64,000 nucleotides of DNA, from positions 43,245,720 to 43,309,719 of the forward strand of contig NC_059504.1 of the NCBI RefSeq assembly GCF_914767665.1. Reading direction: 5' to 3'. The notes beneath the pieces are model-generated. The model saw only the letters and a program-made list of their open reading frames with translations. It was not told the DNA's origin and ran no database searches. A program made the position numbers and the translations under genes. This document shows positions 46,436-58,026 of the stretch, in pieces. The DNA is from Harmonia axyridis (lineage: Eukaryota; Arthropoda; Insecta; Coleoptera; Coccinellidae). Within the stretch, counting starts at the first letter, position 1; every line of letters starts with the position of its first letter.

Positions 46436-47574
46436 TCATTTCAAATTTGGGATTTCCATGCATCATGTACTTAATATTATACTATAGTCGCTCAATTTTA
46501 GAGAGAGAATAAGTGAAAAAGTAGTAGAACTATATACATAACTTAGGTCACTTAGGAGGAAAATTGCTTTTCCTCCCTTGGTATGTAAATAGCTATTATT
46601 TCGGAACAAGAAGTGCATAAATCACATCTTGATATATAAAACACCCACCTAAATTGTCAACGAATGACGACCAGAATTTTTCTGCAGTTATTAATTCATG
46701 TGTTAAGTGTTGTAAACCGCTAACAATGAGAAAATTCTTCGCCGATTGTCATGCAAACGAATTGCCCATGACAAGGATCTCGATAAACACGAATTAAGGG
46801 GAGAATTAGGTGTTAAAGCCGGGGCATCAAACCCGCTAACAATGAAAATATCTCCACGTCACGTTCGTAGTAATAAATCACCTCATTGAAATTGCATTTC
46901 TTCTGCTTTTTCACGGAATGACACATCAGTGACAGCTCCAATGTATGCGCACTCGAGATAACGAGGAAACTATATGTGCATACAAAAGAACAGATTTATG
47001 GTGTCATTTCCACTTCTTCTCTTTCCATTCGGCAGAGGTTATTACACGAAGTTCAAGGAGTTCTGAGGCGATGTAGATATCACATCAGATATCCCATTAT
47101 CTGCAGTGACAGGTTCGATTATGTGCCCAAATTTCCTCGGCGCTTGAGGTGTGGGATGAATGTATTTATGATGTTGGATTATCAAATGTCATCAATTCGA
47201 TTGGTATCGTATTCAATGCTGAACCTGAAATATTAATGTTGCGTGACGTGTATTCCGCGAATTTTGAAGTTATACGGTCTATATGACACAAATTCAATGA
47301 ATTTATACGACCTAGTCGATGAATAATATAGACATGACATATATACAGGATACTGTGTATCACAATAGTTTTTCGATTTTGCTCCATACATATATTTATT
47401 TTTTACGATTATGTTTTCCATTAGTAATATACAAACTGACAGAGAACCTGCAACACCCAGAAGGAGCTGTTTAAATTTTGTTTTGCTAAAACATATAAAT
47501 AGTATAGCAAAGAGTAGATGATTGAAATTTGAAGAAAAAACCAAGGGTATACAATTTTTTCAATAGATTTGTTT
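46436..47574. other. No gene recognised
   Basis: CGCTAACAATGA occurs twice (about 46718 and 46834) in otherwise unassigned DNA. The frame 46976-47236 is not recognised. Confidence 0.35.
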
Positions 47575-48300
47575 ATAACGTGTTGTCCACCTTGATTATC
47601 TATACACTCCCCAACACTTCTCGGCATTGGTGCAATGAGATAGTCTATTTCTTCTTGAGGGATACTTTCCCAAGCTACCTGTACTTCATGTCTCAGAGCC
47701 GCCAAAGTCCGTAGGGGCTGGAATGAATTTCCAAGCCTTCCACCCATGCTCTATGGGCGAAATATCGGGGGATCTAGGTGGCCATGGCAAAAAACATATG
47801 GGTCGCTTCGAAAAAGTTTAAACTAACTCTGGTAACATGAGATCGGGCATTATCTTGCTGAATGCCATTCCACATTCCTATTTTGACGTTCTCTGCACGA
47901 TTTTGATCGTTACCGGCGAAGCTCAACCAGAGGTAACACAAGATGGGGTTGATAATGCTGAAGTCCAAAAGACCTTATCCCGAAGGTAAATCGTACGGAC
48001 AGTTACAGGATGGCCTTGTTCTCCTACCCACTCATGAGTCAAAGATAAAGTTATCGCAAATCGATCTCTAATGGCCAGAAGTCTTAGACGTCGATCTTGA
48101 ACTTCAGTTGTTCTCCTTCGACGTCCGGTGCCTAATCTTCTTCGATTTTGGGCATTATCAAACCACGCTTGACAACATCTGGTGGAATCTTCTTAGGTTG
48201 GATCGTCCCAAAAAGTTTCTTGAAGACTTTGATACTGCGAGATCTAAGATGTATTTTGATCTTAGCAATCATACGGCGAATAATGACCTGAGATGAAAGT
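47575..48300 (-). mobile_element. Older Tc1-like remnant
   Basis: On the - strand, 47583-47747 reads RLGNSFQPLRTLAALRHEVQ, VAWESIPQEEIDYLI and GECIDNQGG, the C-terminus of a Tc1-type transposase. 47774-47968 holds QQDNARSHVTRVSLNFF, the second catalytic block. Around 47990-48040 GEQGHPVTVRTIY-like sequence marks the second helix-turn-helix. Frameshifts and deletions are frequent. It belongs to a different Tc1 family from its neighbour at 48327. Confidence 0.75.
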
Positions 48301-48326
48301 CCCCCTTTAATCTAAAACTAAATATA

Positions 48327-49845
48327 CACTGCGCAAAAAAATTAACGCACATTCTGAAAATCTCAATTTTAATGAAAGTTAACTCTACATTGACTTTATA
48401 ACTTATTTTTATGTTGTCTCGGGATGGTTTTGAACGAAAAAAGACACATTAAATGGAAGAAAAATTCAGGATTTCACCGAATCTTAAGTAAAAGAAGAGA
48501 AATAAACAATTTTCAAAATACTGGAATGCTGATAAGTGATTTAATACTTGGTATTTCCACCCCTTGCGTTAATTACAGCTCGGCAACGACGGTTCATACT
48601 CAAAATGAGTGATCTTAAAATGATCTGATCTAATCCTTCCCAGATTTCTCTGAGTTGTATTCCTAAGTCATTAAGAGTAGCTGGATGATATTCTGAACTT
48701 CTCAGCCTTCTATTGAGGTTGTCCCAAACCTGCTCAATCGGATTAAGATCTGGACTTCTTGCTGGCCATTCCATTCGAGAGACTTCAACTTCTTCAAGGT
48801 ACTCCTGAACGATGCGCGCACGATGGGGTCTGGCATTATCGTCCATAAAAATGAAATTTTCACCCATGTATGGGGCAAATGGCACTACATGCTCTTCATG
48901 AATGTTCCTTATATACCTGTCAGCATTCATAGCTCCATTATCAACGACCTCTAGATCTGTGCGAGCAGTCAAAGATATTCCACTCCATACCATAATCGAT
49001 CCTCCTCCGAAACCAGTAGTATTCAGGAAATTGCACTGAGCATATCTTTCATGTGGACGTATGTATACAAGGGAACGTCGATCACAATGGTAGAGGTAGA
49101 ATCTAGACTAATCTGTGAAGAGAACTCTTTCCCAATCAGCCTCTTCCCAATGGATATGCTCTCTCGCAAAATCCAAACGCTCCATTCGATGGGCTGGGGT
49201 AAGAGCTGGGCCTCTTGCCGCGACACGAAGCCTTAAATCATATTCTCTGAGGCGATTTTTTATTGTCTGAGTGCTAATTTGCACCCCATGAGTTTGCTCA
49301 AGCTGATTTTGAAGGAGGCGAGCGGTTGCAAACCGTTGTCTCAACGAAGAAACTCTCAAGTAACGTTCTTGAATGGCAGTTGTTACCCGTGGTCTACCCT
49401 GTCCTGGTCTTCGGACATTCATACCTGTCTCCCTGAATCGCTGCAACATTCTGGACAAACTTGTATGGGAAACTCCAAACCTTTCTGCAATTCTTGTGTA
49501 TGTCCACCCTTCTTCTCGCAAAATCGCTTGGGCACATTCCTCTTGGGTCAAATTGCGTGTTTCACGTTGCATAGCGGAGTGTAGAAAATCAAACGAAAGA
49601 AAAACTATTGATCACTAGAATTGATCGAGAAAACTGATTTCAGAATGGAGCCAATATATTCAAAATCTGATAATTTCATCTTTTTTTATTCCTGCTGGGA
49701 AAAAACATCTGTATTGAAGAAAAACGTTGAAAGTGGATAACATATGCATGCATAATTCTGATAAAAATAATTATCATTGAGAACACCTTCAGTTGTAGAA
49801 TAAATTTGAGATTTCCATAATGTGCGTTAATTTTTTTGCGCAGTG
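48327..49845 (-). mobile_element. Tc1-like element, near-intact
   Basis: The 1519-bp element is flanked by TA (48325-48326, 49846-49847). The ends CACTGCGCAAAAAAATTAAC and GTTAATTTTTTTGCGCAGTG are perfect inverted repeats, and the match continues (CGCAC, then AAATCTCAA on both sides). It lies between an older Tc1 remnant and the C1 micro-exon, whose acceptor is 280 bp away. Confidence 0.93.
48541..49572 (-). pseudogene. Tc1 (DD34E) transposase with a single premature stop
   Basis: The frame runs 343 codons from MQRETRNLTQEE (49572) to RGGNTKY and is continuous except for one TAG at 49105-49107. Domains in order: bipartite helix-turn-helix (residues about 1-110), GRPR-type link, first catalytic Asp in ADWERVLFTD (residue about 155), the GGGSIMVWSGIS strand, second Asp in FMDDNARPH, and Glu in SPDLNPIEQVWDNL, 34 residues on. 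The TAG replaces the residue right after the first catalytic Asp, usually Glu in this family. One codon is also missing in ECAQA-ILREEG relative to the copy at 31084. Truncation would remove all but the DNA-binding half. It is the least damaged transposase here. Confidence 0.9.
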
Positions 49846-50125
49846 TAGTTCCTGCAAGGAATATGGATAAGAAATATTTTCTATCGAACAGTTTTTTTCG
49901 AACAGAATTTATAGTTATAGGTGTTTTTATGTTCAAATATTTGCAGGAAGAATATATTGAAATCATTCGTTTTTATTTTTCTTTATATTATGATAGCTTC
50001 TCCAAATACACAGAACCTATACCTATATTTGATTATCGTAGAGAGAATTGAAAAATACTTCCAATATAACATTTATCCACCAACAAATGATACAAATTTT
50101 CTAACCGATACATTTTTCATTACAG

Positions 50126-50163
50126 TGTGCAAATACGTCTGCCACAAAGTCTGCGAGAGCAAG
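50126..50163 (+). CDS. Host micro-exon: second part of the C1 zinc finger
   Basis: This exon of only 38 bp follows TTTTTCATTACAG and precedes the donor GTAAGTG. Its first two bases complete the phase-1 codon left by the exon at 30301-30415 (G+TG = Val). The next twelve codons read CKYVCHKVCESK. Joined, the fold completes C-x2-C-x4-H-x2-C of a C1 domain, missing only the last cysteine expected about seven residues on, in a later exon. The joined segment resembles the CRVCK..HRKCEAKV segment of tensin-2. The exon ends in phase 0. No following exon was recognised before the end of the window. Confidence 0.78.
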
Positions 50164-51741
50164 GTAAGTGTACCCTCCATTTAACATAACAGATTCCGAA
50201 TGAAATATTCATAAAACTCACGAACATGACGGCTACACATCGAGTGAATCCGAAAAACCGTGATTTTGAAATGCAAATACGGTTGTGGACTTTCCGTGCA
50301 TTTATGACCCTATCGGCCTATGATATGATAAATTTATGCCGACGAAATTCTGCATTCATGAAACATCGATACCACCTATGTAAGTATTTATCTGAATTGC
50401 ATTATGGCATCAGGACTCATGCGATTCATGTCATCATGTGAAAATATGGATTGAAGGTCCAAGAATCAAGGGCAGCTAACGTAAACATTTATGAGAATTT
50501 CTACTGCGCGTTTCTGTTTGCGATGATGCATTTATGGATTCGGCATATGTTTCGAATTAATTTAATCAAAAGAAACTCATTCAAACTGATTGCTCTATCG
50601 TTTCGTTAAAATATTCGTAATTTTCGAATATAAAGTCGGATTAGGTTTTAAACGATAAGGTTCGACTCACTGATGATGAATTTGTCCCCAAATTCGATTA
50701 AAATTGGCCGGTCGTGTATATGATAGGTTTCGAACGAAAGGACATAGAAAATTGACATTTTTAGGGTAGGTTCGGATCTATAGTGCTGCTGCTGAGTCGG
50801 CGAATGGGAAAAGTTCGGCAAATATAGCCGTTCGGAAATTTATATTAATTTCATAAGAAAAAATTCAATCACGATGAAAAGGACCCCGCACGTTTCTTAT
50901 GAGAAATGGCTTTCGGTGAATTTGGCTGAATTTTTGATATGTTGTAGTTATTGATGAACTGATCAGAAGTGTTCATAGCCATAAAGCTCAAAAATGGACA
51001 GTCTTCGAGATATGGAGCTTTGAAAATGGATTTTTTGCAATTTTCGGAGTTTTTGTTCATCAATCGGGGAGCTCTCATTTCTGATTTTGATGGAATTTGG
51101 ATGTTCGGCGGCCAGAACCCGACTGAGAAATGATCTTCCTTGGTTATATTAGGCACCGCCATCGATAATTTTTTATACACTGCTCCACATTGGCTATGAA
51201 ATGAGATACAAAATACAAGATCTTCCATACATCTTTTCATGCCACAAGATGACGCCAGAATAATTCACATGACCGAGAAACGACATATTGTGAGATTTTT
51301 TTAAGAGAGACCATAATAACTGAATCCTCATATATCTGATGTCCAATAATATCAAATATGTTAGCCAAAATGTTCATAACCAGGCACCGCGAGCTGTAAT
51401 GGGGGAAAATGGGAAAATCAAAATCATATATCCTCAGGGATAACAATTGTGATCACTATTGATGTCATTTACATATGATATGTGCTTTGTTTCTCACAAA
51501 TCTCGATAATCTGACAATGGGGGGCCAAGACATTTTCCTCAGAATGTCTCGAAATTGATGATAGCATCTCAAAGACAAACGAATCCGTGAAAATATCTGC
51601 AGTTTTGATACAATATAGTACTATCCGGGTAGAATATAGAAGTCCAAGTCCAAGTAGAAGCAAACTATGAATGGAACTTTTTGAACTTCACACATACGAA
51701 TGAATACTCCTATAGTCTCGTGGTGGTATTCCCTTTTAGAT
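50164..51741. other. Presumed next intron; no exon recognised
   Basis: It begins with the donor GTAAGTG. Several frames of 60-120 codons (for example 50869-51240 on the - strand) show no domains. No convincing C1-completing exon was seen. Confidence 0.4.
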
Positions 51742-52046
51742 CAGTCAACATAAGAACTCAAGCCGGTCGATCACAAGCAATGTCGTCTCTTTGCTGCTTG
51801 GGTTTTTCAAATGCATCAAAATGATCCAAATTTTCATTGAAAAATCATTTTTAATGATGAGGCCCATTTCCACCTCGAAAGCTTTGTATGTGATAAGCAG
51901 AATTGTCGCATTTTGGCCTCGGAAAATCCAATAATGATTGTTGTAAAGCCTTTCCATCCTCAATTATTCGAAAATGAGAATACTGCATCTGTAACGGTGA
52001 ATGAATTGAGCTACCGAGCTATGATTAATGATTTGTGCCACGTGAA
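51742..52046 (+). mobile_element. DD41D family B, central fragment with first catalytic aspartate
   Basis: The + strand frame reads ELKPVDHKQCRLFAAWVFQM, then QNDPNFH, stop, KIIFNDEAHFHLESFV, DKQNCRIL, and ends VTVNELSYRAMINDL. This is the linker and first catalytic block of a mariner-like transposase, with a stop just before KIIF and a deletion of the WCALW strand. It abuts the mariner remnant at 52085, which may have inserted into it. Confidence 0.75.
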
Positions 52047-52084
52047 ATATAAGTACTCTGTCAATGCTCATTCCCATGGCTTGT

Positions 52085-52560
52085 TGCGTCACTGCCAATG
52101 ATCCTGCCAATTCTTGTTGCGTTTGACATGAGTGTTGATCATGTAATGCCTCCAATTCTGCATCTTCGAAAACCTTCTCTCTTCCACTGTCATGCTGGTC
52201 TTCCACGTCAAAATCATCGTTCTTGAAGCGTTGAAATCACTTTCGGCAAGTTCTTTCTCTAACAGCGGCTTCACCATAAGTATTTGAGATCATTCGATGA
52301 GCGTCAGCCGCAAATCACTTCATATTGAAGCAGAAAATTAAAAACTCCCGTAAATGACGAGAATTTGGCTAGTAAGCTGACAAGTTTAATCGCGAATAAC
52401 TTTATGATGCAGACACAAATCGCGTAATATTTCGATGGCGTTTTGTTTACAAATGCCTAAGCGTAATGTATGACATCTACGATCTATTTATTGATCGACT
52501 AGCACTATAGCACGCTACAGCCATCTATTGCAAGATGCAATTTGTGCGTTTTCAAAGTGG
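52085..52560 (-). mobile_element. Mariner remnant, 5' part (same family as 17272)
   Basis: On the - strand, leader sequence near 52530-52320 matches that before the gene at 17412 (AGATGGCTGTAGC, GATTTGTGTCTGCATCAT). The coding part follows: ADAHRMISNTYGEA-like residues, DQHDSGREKVFEDAELEAL and QTQQELAGSLAVTQQA, ending at about 52085. Stops and one frameshift interrupt it. The remaining two thirds of the element are absent. It abuts a family B fragment in opposite orientation. Confidence 0.8.
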
Positions 52561-52739
52561 ATATGTGTTAGTATCTCGGATTTACCATTTGTAACGTCAT
52601 TTGCTGAAATAAATAAACCATTCATACTGATTTAGCGCTTAACATAATCTTCGATGAAAAGGTCAATTTTCACCTTGCCCATTGTTCATTAGGAACAAGC
52701 ACTCAAAAAGCATTCACGTTGAAATCAATCGATTAAAAG

Positions 52740-53130
52740 TTTCCATACAGATATTTCGAGACTTTTCAACAATCCATTACCGCGACCGCGAATGAAGAAA
52801 TCAAGTCGCCTTCGAACCCATTAAAGCGCGAAGAAACGAACATCCGACAACACATCCGAATCGCCTTGACGCGGTGCCGACTCGATCCTGCACAATTAAA
52901 TTAAATTCTCATCAAGTCTTCCCGTGGAAGTTTTACGGCGTGTTAATAAACACCTGACAATATACGGAATAGCGCCGCTTTGGAGATCGTGAGTGCCTCC
53001 GTGAAAGAAACTCGTCCTTTTCATGGAAACGATAAATTCATCCTGAACTTCGTGATTATATTCTCATCTCGCTGTGTGGGGAGTCTTGGGCAGGCAGATT
53101 AAACGCCAGTCTATCTTCCACAGATAGCGC
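52740..53130. other. Non-repetitive, CpG-containing stretch
   Basis: This stretch contains several CG-bearing segments (CCGCGACCGCGAATG, GACGCGGTGCCGACTCG, AATAGCGCCGCTTTGG). It shows no transposon similarity and no long frame. It stands out from the flanking elements as possible single-copy intronic or regulatory DNA. Confidence 0.3.
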
Positions 53131-53211
53131 TGATATGGAAGATGATGCGAATGGACGAGTTATACTTGGTACAGAACAAAGCTTTCTACTGCAAGTGTTA
53201 ATAATCAAATA

Positions 53212-54072
53212 AAGGGTGTTTTTTTTAGAACTATAGAACTTTAAATTTCAATAAAACAACGATGGATTATTCGATTGATATGAATTTTATTTATCCGCAA
53301 GATAATCTTGTGGCATTACATTTTAAATATGATTTCTGGCATATGACTGCCACGGTTGACTCGGATGTAGTCCAATCTGGACGTCCAATTGTCGATGACT
53401 TTTTCCAACATTTGTGGCCGTATATCGGCAATAACACGGCGAATGTTGTCTTCCAAACGGTCAAGGGTTTGTGGCTTATCCGCATAGACCAATGACTTTA
53501 CATAGCCTCACAGAACGTAGTCTAGCGGTATTAAATCACAAAATCTTGGAGGTCAATTCATGCGCCGTCTTGTTGGAACCACAGCTCCTGGACATCATGG
53601 TTGTTCAATTCAGAAATGAAAAAGTTAGTAATCATGGCTCTATACCGATCACCATTTACTGTAACGTTCTGGCCATCATCGTTTTTGAAGAAGTACGGAC
53701 CAATGATTCCACCAGCCCATAAAACGCACCAAACAGTCAGTTTTTCTGGATGTAACTGTGTTTCGACATACACTTGAGGATTAGCTTCACTCCAAATGCG
53801 GCAGTTTTGTTTGTGGACATAGCCATTCAACCAGAAGTGCGCTTCATCGCTAAACAAAATAAAATGGACGTAGTGCGCGATACGTATTCCGCACAGAACC
53901 ATTATTTTCGAAATGAAATTGCACTATTTGCAAGCGTTGTTCAGGCGTGAGTCTATTCATAATGAATTGCCAAACCAAACTGAGAATAAATCATTTAACA
54001 GCTGTTGAATCGGTCACCATCTTGAACAGTAATGCCAACTTAAAGTTGTATACCTCGAAAAAAAACAACTGT
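53212..54072 (-). mobile_element. DD41D mariner-like family A, copy 7 (second aspartate region deleted)
   Basis: The 861-bp copy is flanked by TA (53210-53211 and 54073-54074). Besides the shared N-terminal deletion it has lost about 80 bp near 53560, joining the WPP region directly to QQDGA. This removes the stretch between the second and third catalytic aspartates. 53558-53902 is open from the fused start through FSDEAHFWLNG to QQDGA. Confidence 0.9.
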
Positions 54073-54539
54073 TACATCGTTAATGTTTCGAATCTTGTGT
54101 GATTCTTTTTCAAGGCTAAAATGTCAAATAATAATTTTTATTTAAATGAAACAGCCGCAGAGTCGATTCGTCACTCACCTCGTATTTTCATTGGAAATCT
54201 AAGTGTTTGAAGAGCTATTTTCTCCGGTATCTAATGAAGTACTGCACATAAAGGGTTTGCCAATAATATTCAGTTCGTCATTTTAATATTAAAAAACAAA
54301 ACAAGGATATTGTAAGAGGAAAGAAGGAAAGAGGGTCCACAATCCCAGTGCTTGAAGAGAATACCATCAAATGGTACATAAATGGTTCCAAACCCAGGAC
54401 GAGGGTTAGACCTGGAGTATTCTATTCGGGACTGGTACCAAATGCTCAATATCGTTATGACGCTGTCTTAGTGTCTTTCAGTATCTTTTGTATTGTATTT
54501 ATTTCAAGGACAAAATTGAAGATACGACGTTGTTTGTGA

Positions 54540-55005
54540 TCGACCGGCTTGAGTTCTTATGTTAACTGAACCTAGGCCTTAAGCCCTAAGTATTTATGCA
54601 AAATAAAGTGTATTGTTGTTTGTGGAGTGTCTAATTCCCAAGGACGAAAAGAAATCAATAAGCTAGGGTTTTCGTCAACACTACTGGATACAGCAGCAAT
54701 ATTTTCAGTTGTACTTGAGTGACGCACACGGTTTCGATTCTTTACATCACTAACTTGTCCCAACAGCTCAAAAATTTCCACCAGTTTCATGATTGCCGCC
54801 CGAGAAGGTGCTACATATGACTACCCAAAATTACTTTAGTTTTGCGAACTGTGACTGCATAATTTTCACAATTTTTGCGTGTATCCTTTCACTTTTAGAA
54901 ACGGCGTAGTTTTATTTGAGAAATTTCAAAAGATGATAGCTTATAAAATGGCAGCTAAATAGATAGCTAGCTCATCAAAATAAAACTTCTTATTGGAAAA
55001 TCCTT
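54540..55005 (-). mobile_element. DD41D family B, 5' half (DNA-binding part)
   Basis: The high-coordinate end reads TTATTGGAAAATCCTT then TA, the family end. On the - strand, 54572-54790 gives STIVKLVEIFELLGQVSDVK-like helix-turn-helix sequence, then SVDENPSLLISFRPWELDTP and HFILHKYLGLKA. The reading continues after one stop as ELKPVDHKQR, overlapping the start of the fragment at 51742. The catalytic half is missing; the left limit is approximate. Confidence 0.75.
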
Positions 55006-55007
55006 TA

Positions 55008-56646
55008 CATACCTACAGCTTTCATACGACAAGCATCACGAATAGACTAAATATGTTTGCAGTCTTGTGAAAACAAATAAAAGACAATATACTTACAAGA
55101 TACCTTAATCACTTCCTAGCGAAGATGAATGATTCTGTATAACTATGAAATGTTTTTGATGATCATTTCGAAGTGTTGACAGATCAGCATTCTTATCAAG
55201 GAATTAATTGATAATAAATAAAATATGTCATAACTCAGAATTGTTACAAAATGGCGGAAGTGCTTAGTTATTCACAGAAACCTTAAATCATTTTTCACGA
55301 TACATTAATTAATTCCATGTTTATAACTACGAGTTTCAATTCAGAGAAAAATACAGATACAGATAAAAAAATATCCATTTCGAGAAAAAACATGAAATTC
55401 CCGATCATTTAATTAAATGACAATTTCTATACCTAATCGTTATTGCTATTGATTGTTTTGATCTCAAACTAAAATATTTCGAATGCTCAGATTTTCACAG
55501 AAACGATCCTTGTTCCCAGAAGCAGACAAACAAAGCCAATTAATTGTTGAAAGCAATAAAATCGACAAAAAATGCCGTTTGCATGTTTATCAGAAGGACA
55601 CAAATATTAAAAGACCCCAATCCGAGAAAAATAAAGGTATCCTCTGAACTTATTCCTCATTTCTCAGTCTATTGATTTCAGAAGGGAATTTTTTACTGAA
55701 ATTTTGGAGCGTCCAATTTATATTTCTAATTAATAAAACGATATGTGTAGACGTTTACAATTTTCTCATCAAATTATAATTCGTACTGAGGAATAAATAT
55801 ATTTTGAATTCAGGTAAAATATTCGAAATCGTAAAGGTTTAGGTATTATAAGAAATTTAAGAGATTTCCAAATAAATTCTCGCATTTCACCATAATGATT
55901 TCAGCAGAAAGGGAATGTTTTTTTCACAAAACAATAACAATATTAATAGCAACCAAGGTAAATGAAACTAAAATTCCTCTTCGTAGCAATGTCCTTGCTT
56001 GAAACTGAGCCAATGTCGACTGTTTCGGAACATACATTGCAGCTTTATGTATTGATGGTTGCGGACTCATCAAATGTGAGGCAGTAGAATGGACGTGAGA
56101 GATGCTTTGGTTACTAATGAAAAGTAGAGTCATCTACTTCATACGGTTAGTAGGTGCTATTTAAAATTTTCAAGAATTCCATCAATATAAATTCTTGATA
56201 ACGAATTTTCTATACAATGCTTTTTTCATCTTCATATTGGCTCTACTCTCTAATGAATCCTGTTCTGTATGGTTTTATAGAGAACTTACACATTAAATTC
56301 TGATTAGGATTCAGTGGATCATCATAAATGCTCTTCGACACTACGTGAGCTAGATGCATAAATTCAATTTAAACATTGGTAATCAATCATTTGATTTATT
56401 ATAAGGTGACGTTAAAAATATCAAAATATGATTTATAAGATGATTAACTTTATTTTGTACATTATTGTTTGGATATTAGAAGAATTTGAATCAAAAGAAG
56501 ATTGGAATGTCTTAATAATAATTGATTTGATTGTAGAAGAAATCACTGATTGCCTAGAATATCAGTTTTTGTCCACAGTGTTCAGGTTACACTACAAGTC
56601 TTTTTTGGGTCCATTCTCAAAAATAATTAACTTGAATCAGTAATTC
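55008..56646. other. No gene recognised
   Basis: AT-rich DNA with only short frames. Confidence 0.4.
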
Positions 56647-57243
56647 CTCAGAATAATGAACATAGATAGAGGGAGCATATGTCATTTTCAGTTAGTAAAT
56701 TTTGTTCCCAACATGAATGATCAAATTTGACATGAAGCGCGCGGAAATGAAAACATATCAGTGATACAATATTTCACTCAATTCGCAAGTTTCTCCAGAA
56801 AGAATACAATTCGTATGTCCTATAGTGGATTAAGGTTTCAAATTTACTCAAAATATATTGAAATAAATACCTAAATATATCAGAAATTCAGAAAACAAAC
56901 TTCAAGCGCGCCAAACGACGTGAAACAGCCGATGACATTAGGAGAGCAAAAGTTGATAAAACTCGGATTTCAGCAGATAGATACAGAAAATAATAAATAT
57001 TCTGCTTATTATAAATTCGACAATTAGAAAGAATGTCGGATTCCAAATATTCAAAATTGCATATTCAATCGGGAATTACGGAAATACTAATATATTTCAT
57101 TCGATATAATAAAATATACATTCTTGGCGATATAGTAAAATTGTGGATTTGAGAATATATCACAATCCGACAACGTAATGTAACCATATTGGGGACATGT
57201 AAAAATTGCGTATACTCCCTCTATCTATGTTTATTTCTCTATG
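56647..57243 (+). mobile_element. hAT-type MITE C, copy 3
   Basis: The 597-bp copy has the clearest inverted repeat of the family: GAACATAGATAGAGGGAG near the left and CTCCCTCTATCTATGTTT near the right. The flanks (AGTAATTC and GTATAATA) do not match, so the target duplication is worn or the copy is rearranged. There is no coding. Confidence 0.8.
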
Positions 57244-58026
57244 GTATAATAACCTATTTATTCCAAACATATCAAAGTTCCAACATTGATAAAAATCTCC
57301 TTTTATTACTAGTGAGTAGCAAAGAATAAGGTTGTAAATTTCAGAGAATAAAACGAAGAAATTCAAATACGTTTTTCTCTACCTTCCTTCCTTCTTTTCA
57401 CCCCAGCCATGTATATTCCTCCTCTTATATTCCCAATAGTAATTCCATAACCAAATACGGAAACATACCTAAATAATCATTCACATTTTCAAGTTTCAAT
57501 CTCGCAATGTTGACGAACGACCTTCTTACGTAGCTAGGTAGACAGCTTGGTTGAATTTGACATTGCTTGCGATCTTTTGTCGTCTTTCTCGGTAGAGTAC
57601 AGTCCTTCATCAACTATATCTCACAAAAACTGGAATCTGGAGATGAGAGCTCGAGAAGTAGGTATTACCTAATAAGTGGCTTTGGGTAAACTGAGGATAT
57701 TGACTTTCCCGTTGAGAACGGCACATGAATTCCGTAGAGATAGCCTAAGAGGAAAATTCTACATGCCAATATGTATGGTGATAAAATTGAGATCATTCCG
57801 ATTTCAGCAGTAACCCCATCTCCGTTAGTACCAGCATCAATACTTCATCAGATTATATAGACGATTTCAGTGACCATTCGAACGTTTTCCAAAGACTTTT
57901 TTGTATATTGATGCATAAATTTCCCGCTCAAGACAGTTTCACTGACTTGCCAATGAGATTGCCTTCGGGAAAGATATACGTTTCGATGTTCAAATTGTGT
58001 TGTGAAATAAAAATTTTGAGTTAGTG
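57244..58026. other. No gene recognised
   Basis: Unassigned DNA between a hAT-type MITE and family A copy 8. Confidence 0.4.

Larger units (their letters stand above)
30416..50125 (+). other. 19.7 kb intron of the C1-domain gene
   Basis: The intron starts GTAGGT and ends TTACAG, joining two exons of compatible phase that together make one zinc finger. It holds two Tc1 elements, three non-LTR retrotransposon remnants, one DD34D mariner, pieces of both DD41D families, a hAT-type MITE and several palindromic repeats. The extent is inferred from the two exons; an unrecognised exon inside it cannot be excluded. Confidence 0.7.

Noticed and set aside
50226..50441. 71-codon frame just after the micro-exon as the next exon
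   Set aside because: It has no acceptor site in the right place, no final C1 cysteine at the expected spacing and no recognisable tensin sequence.
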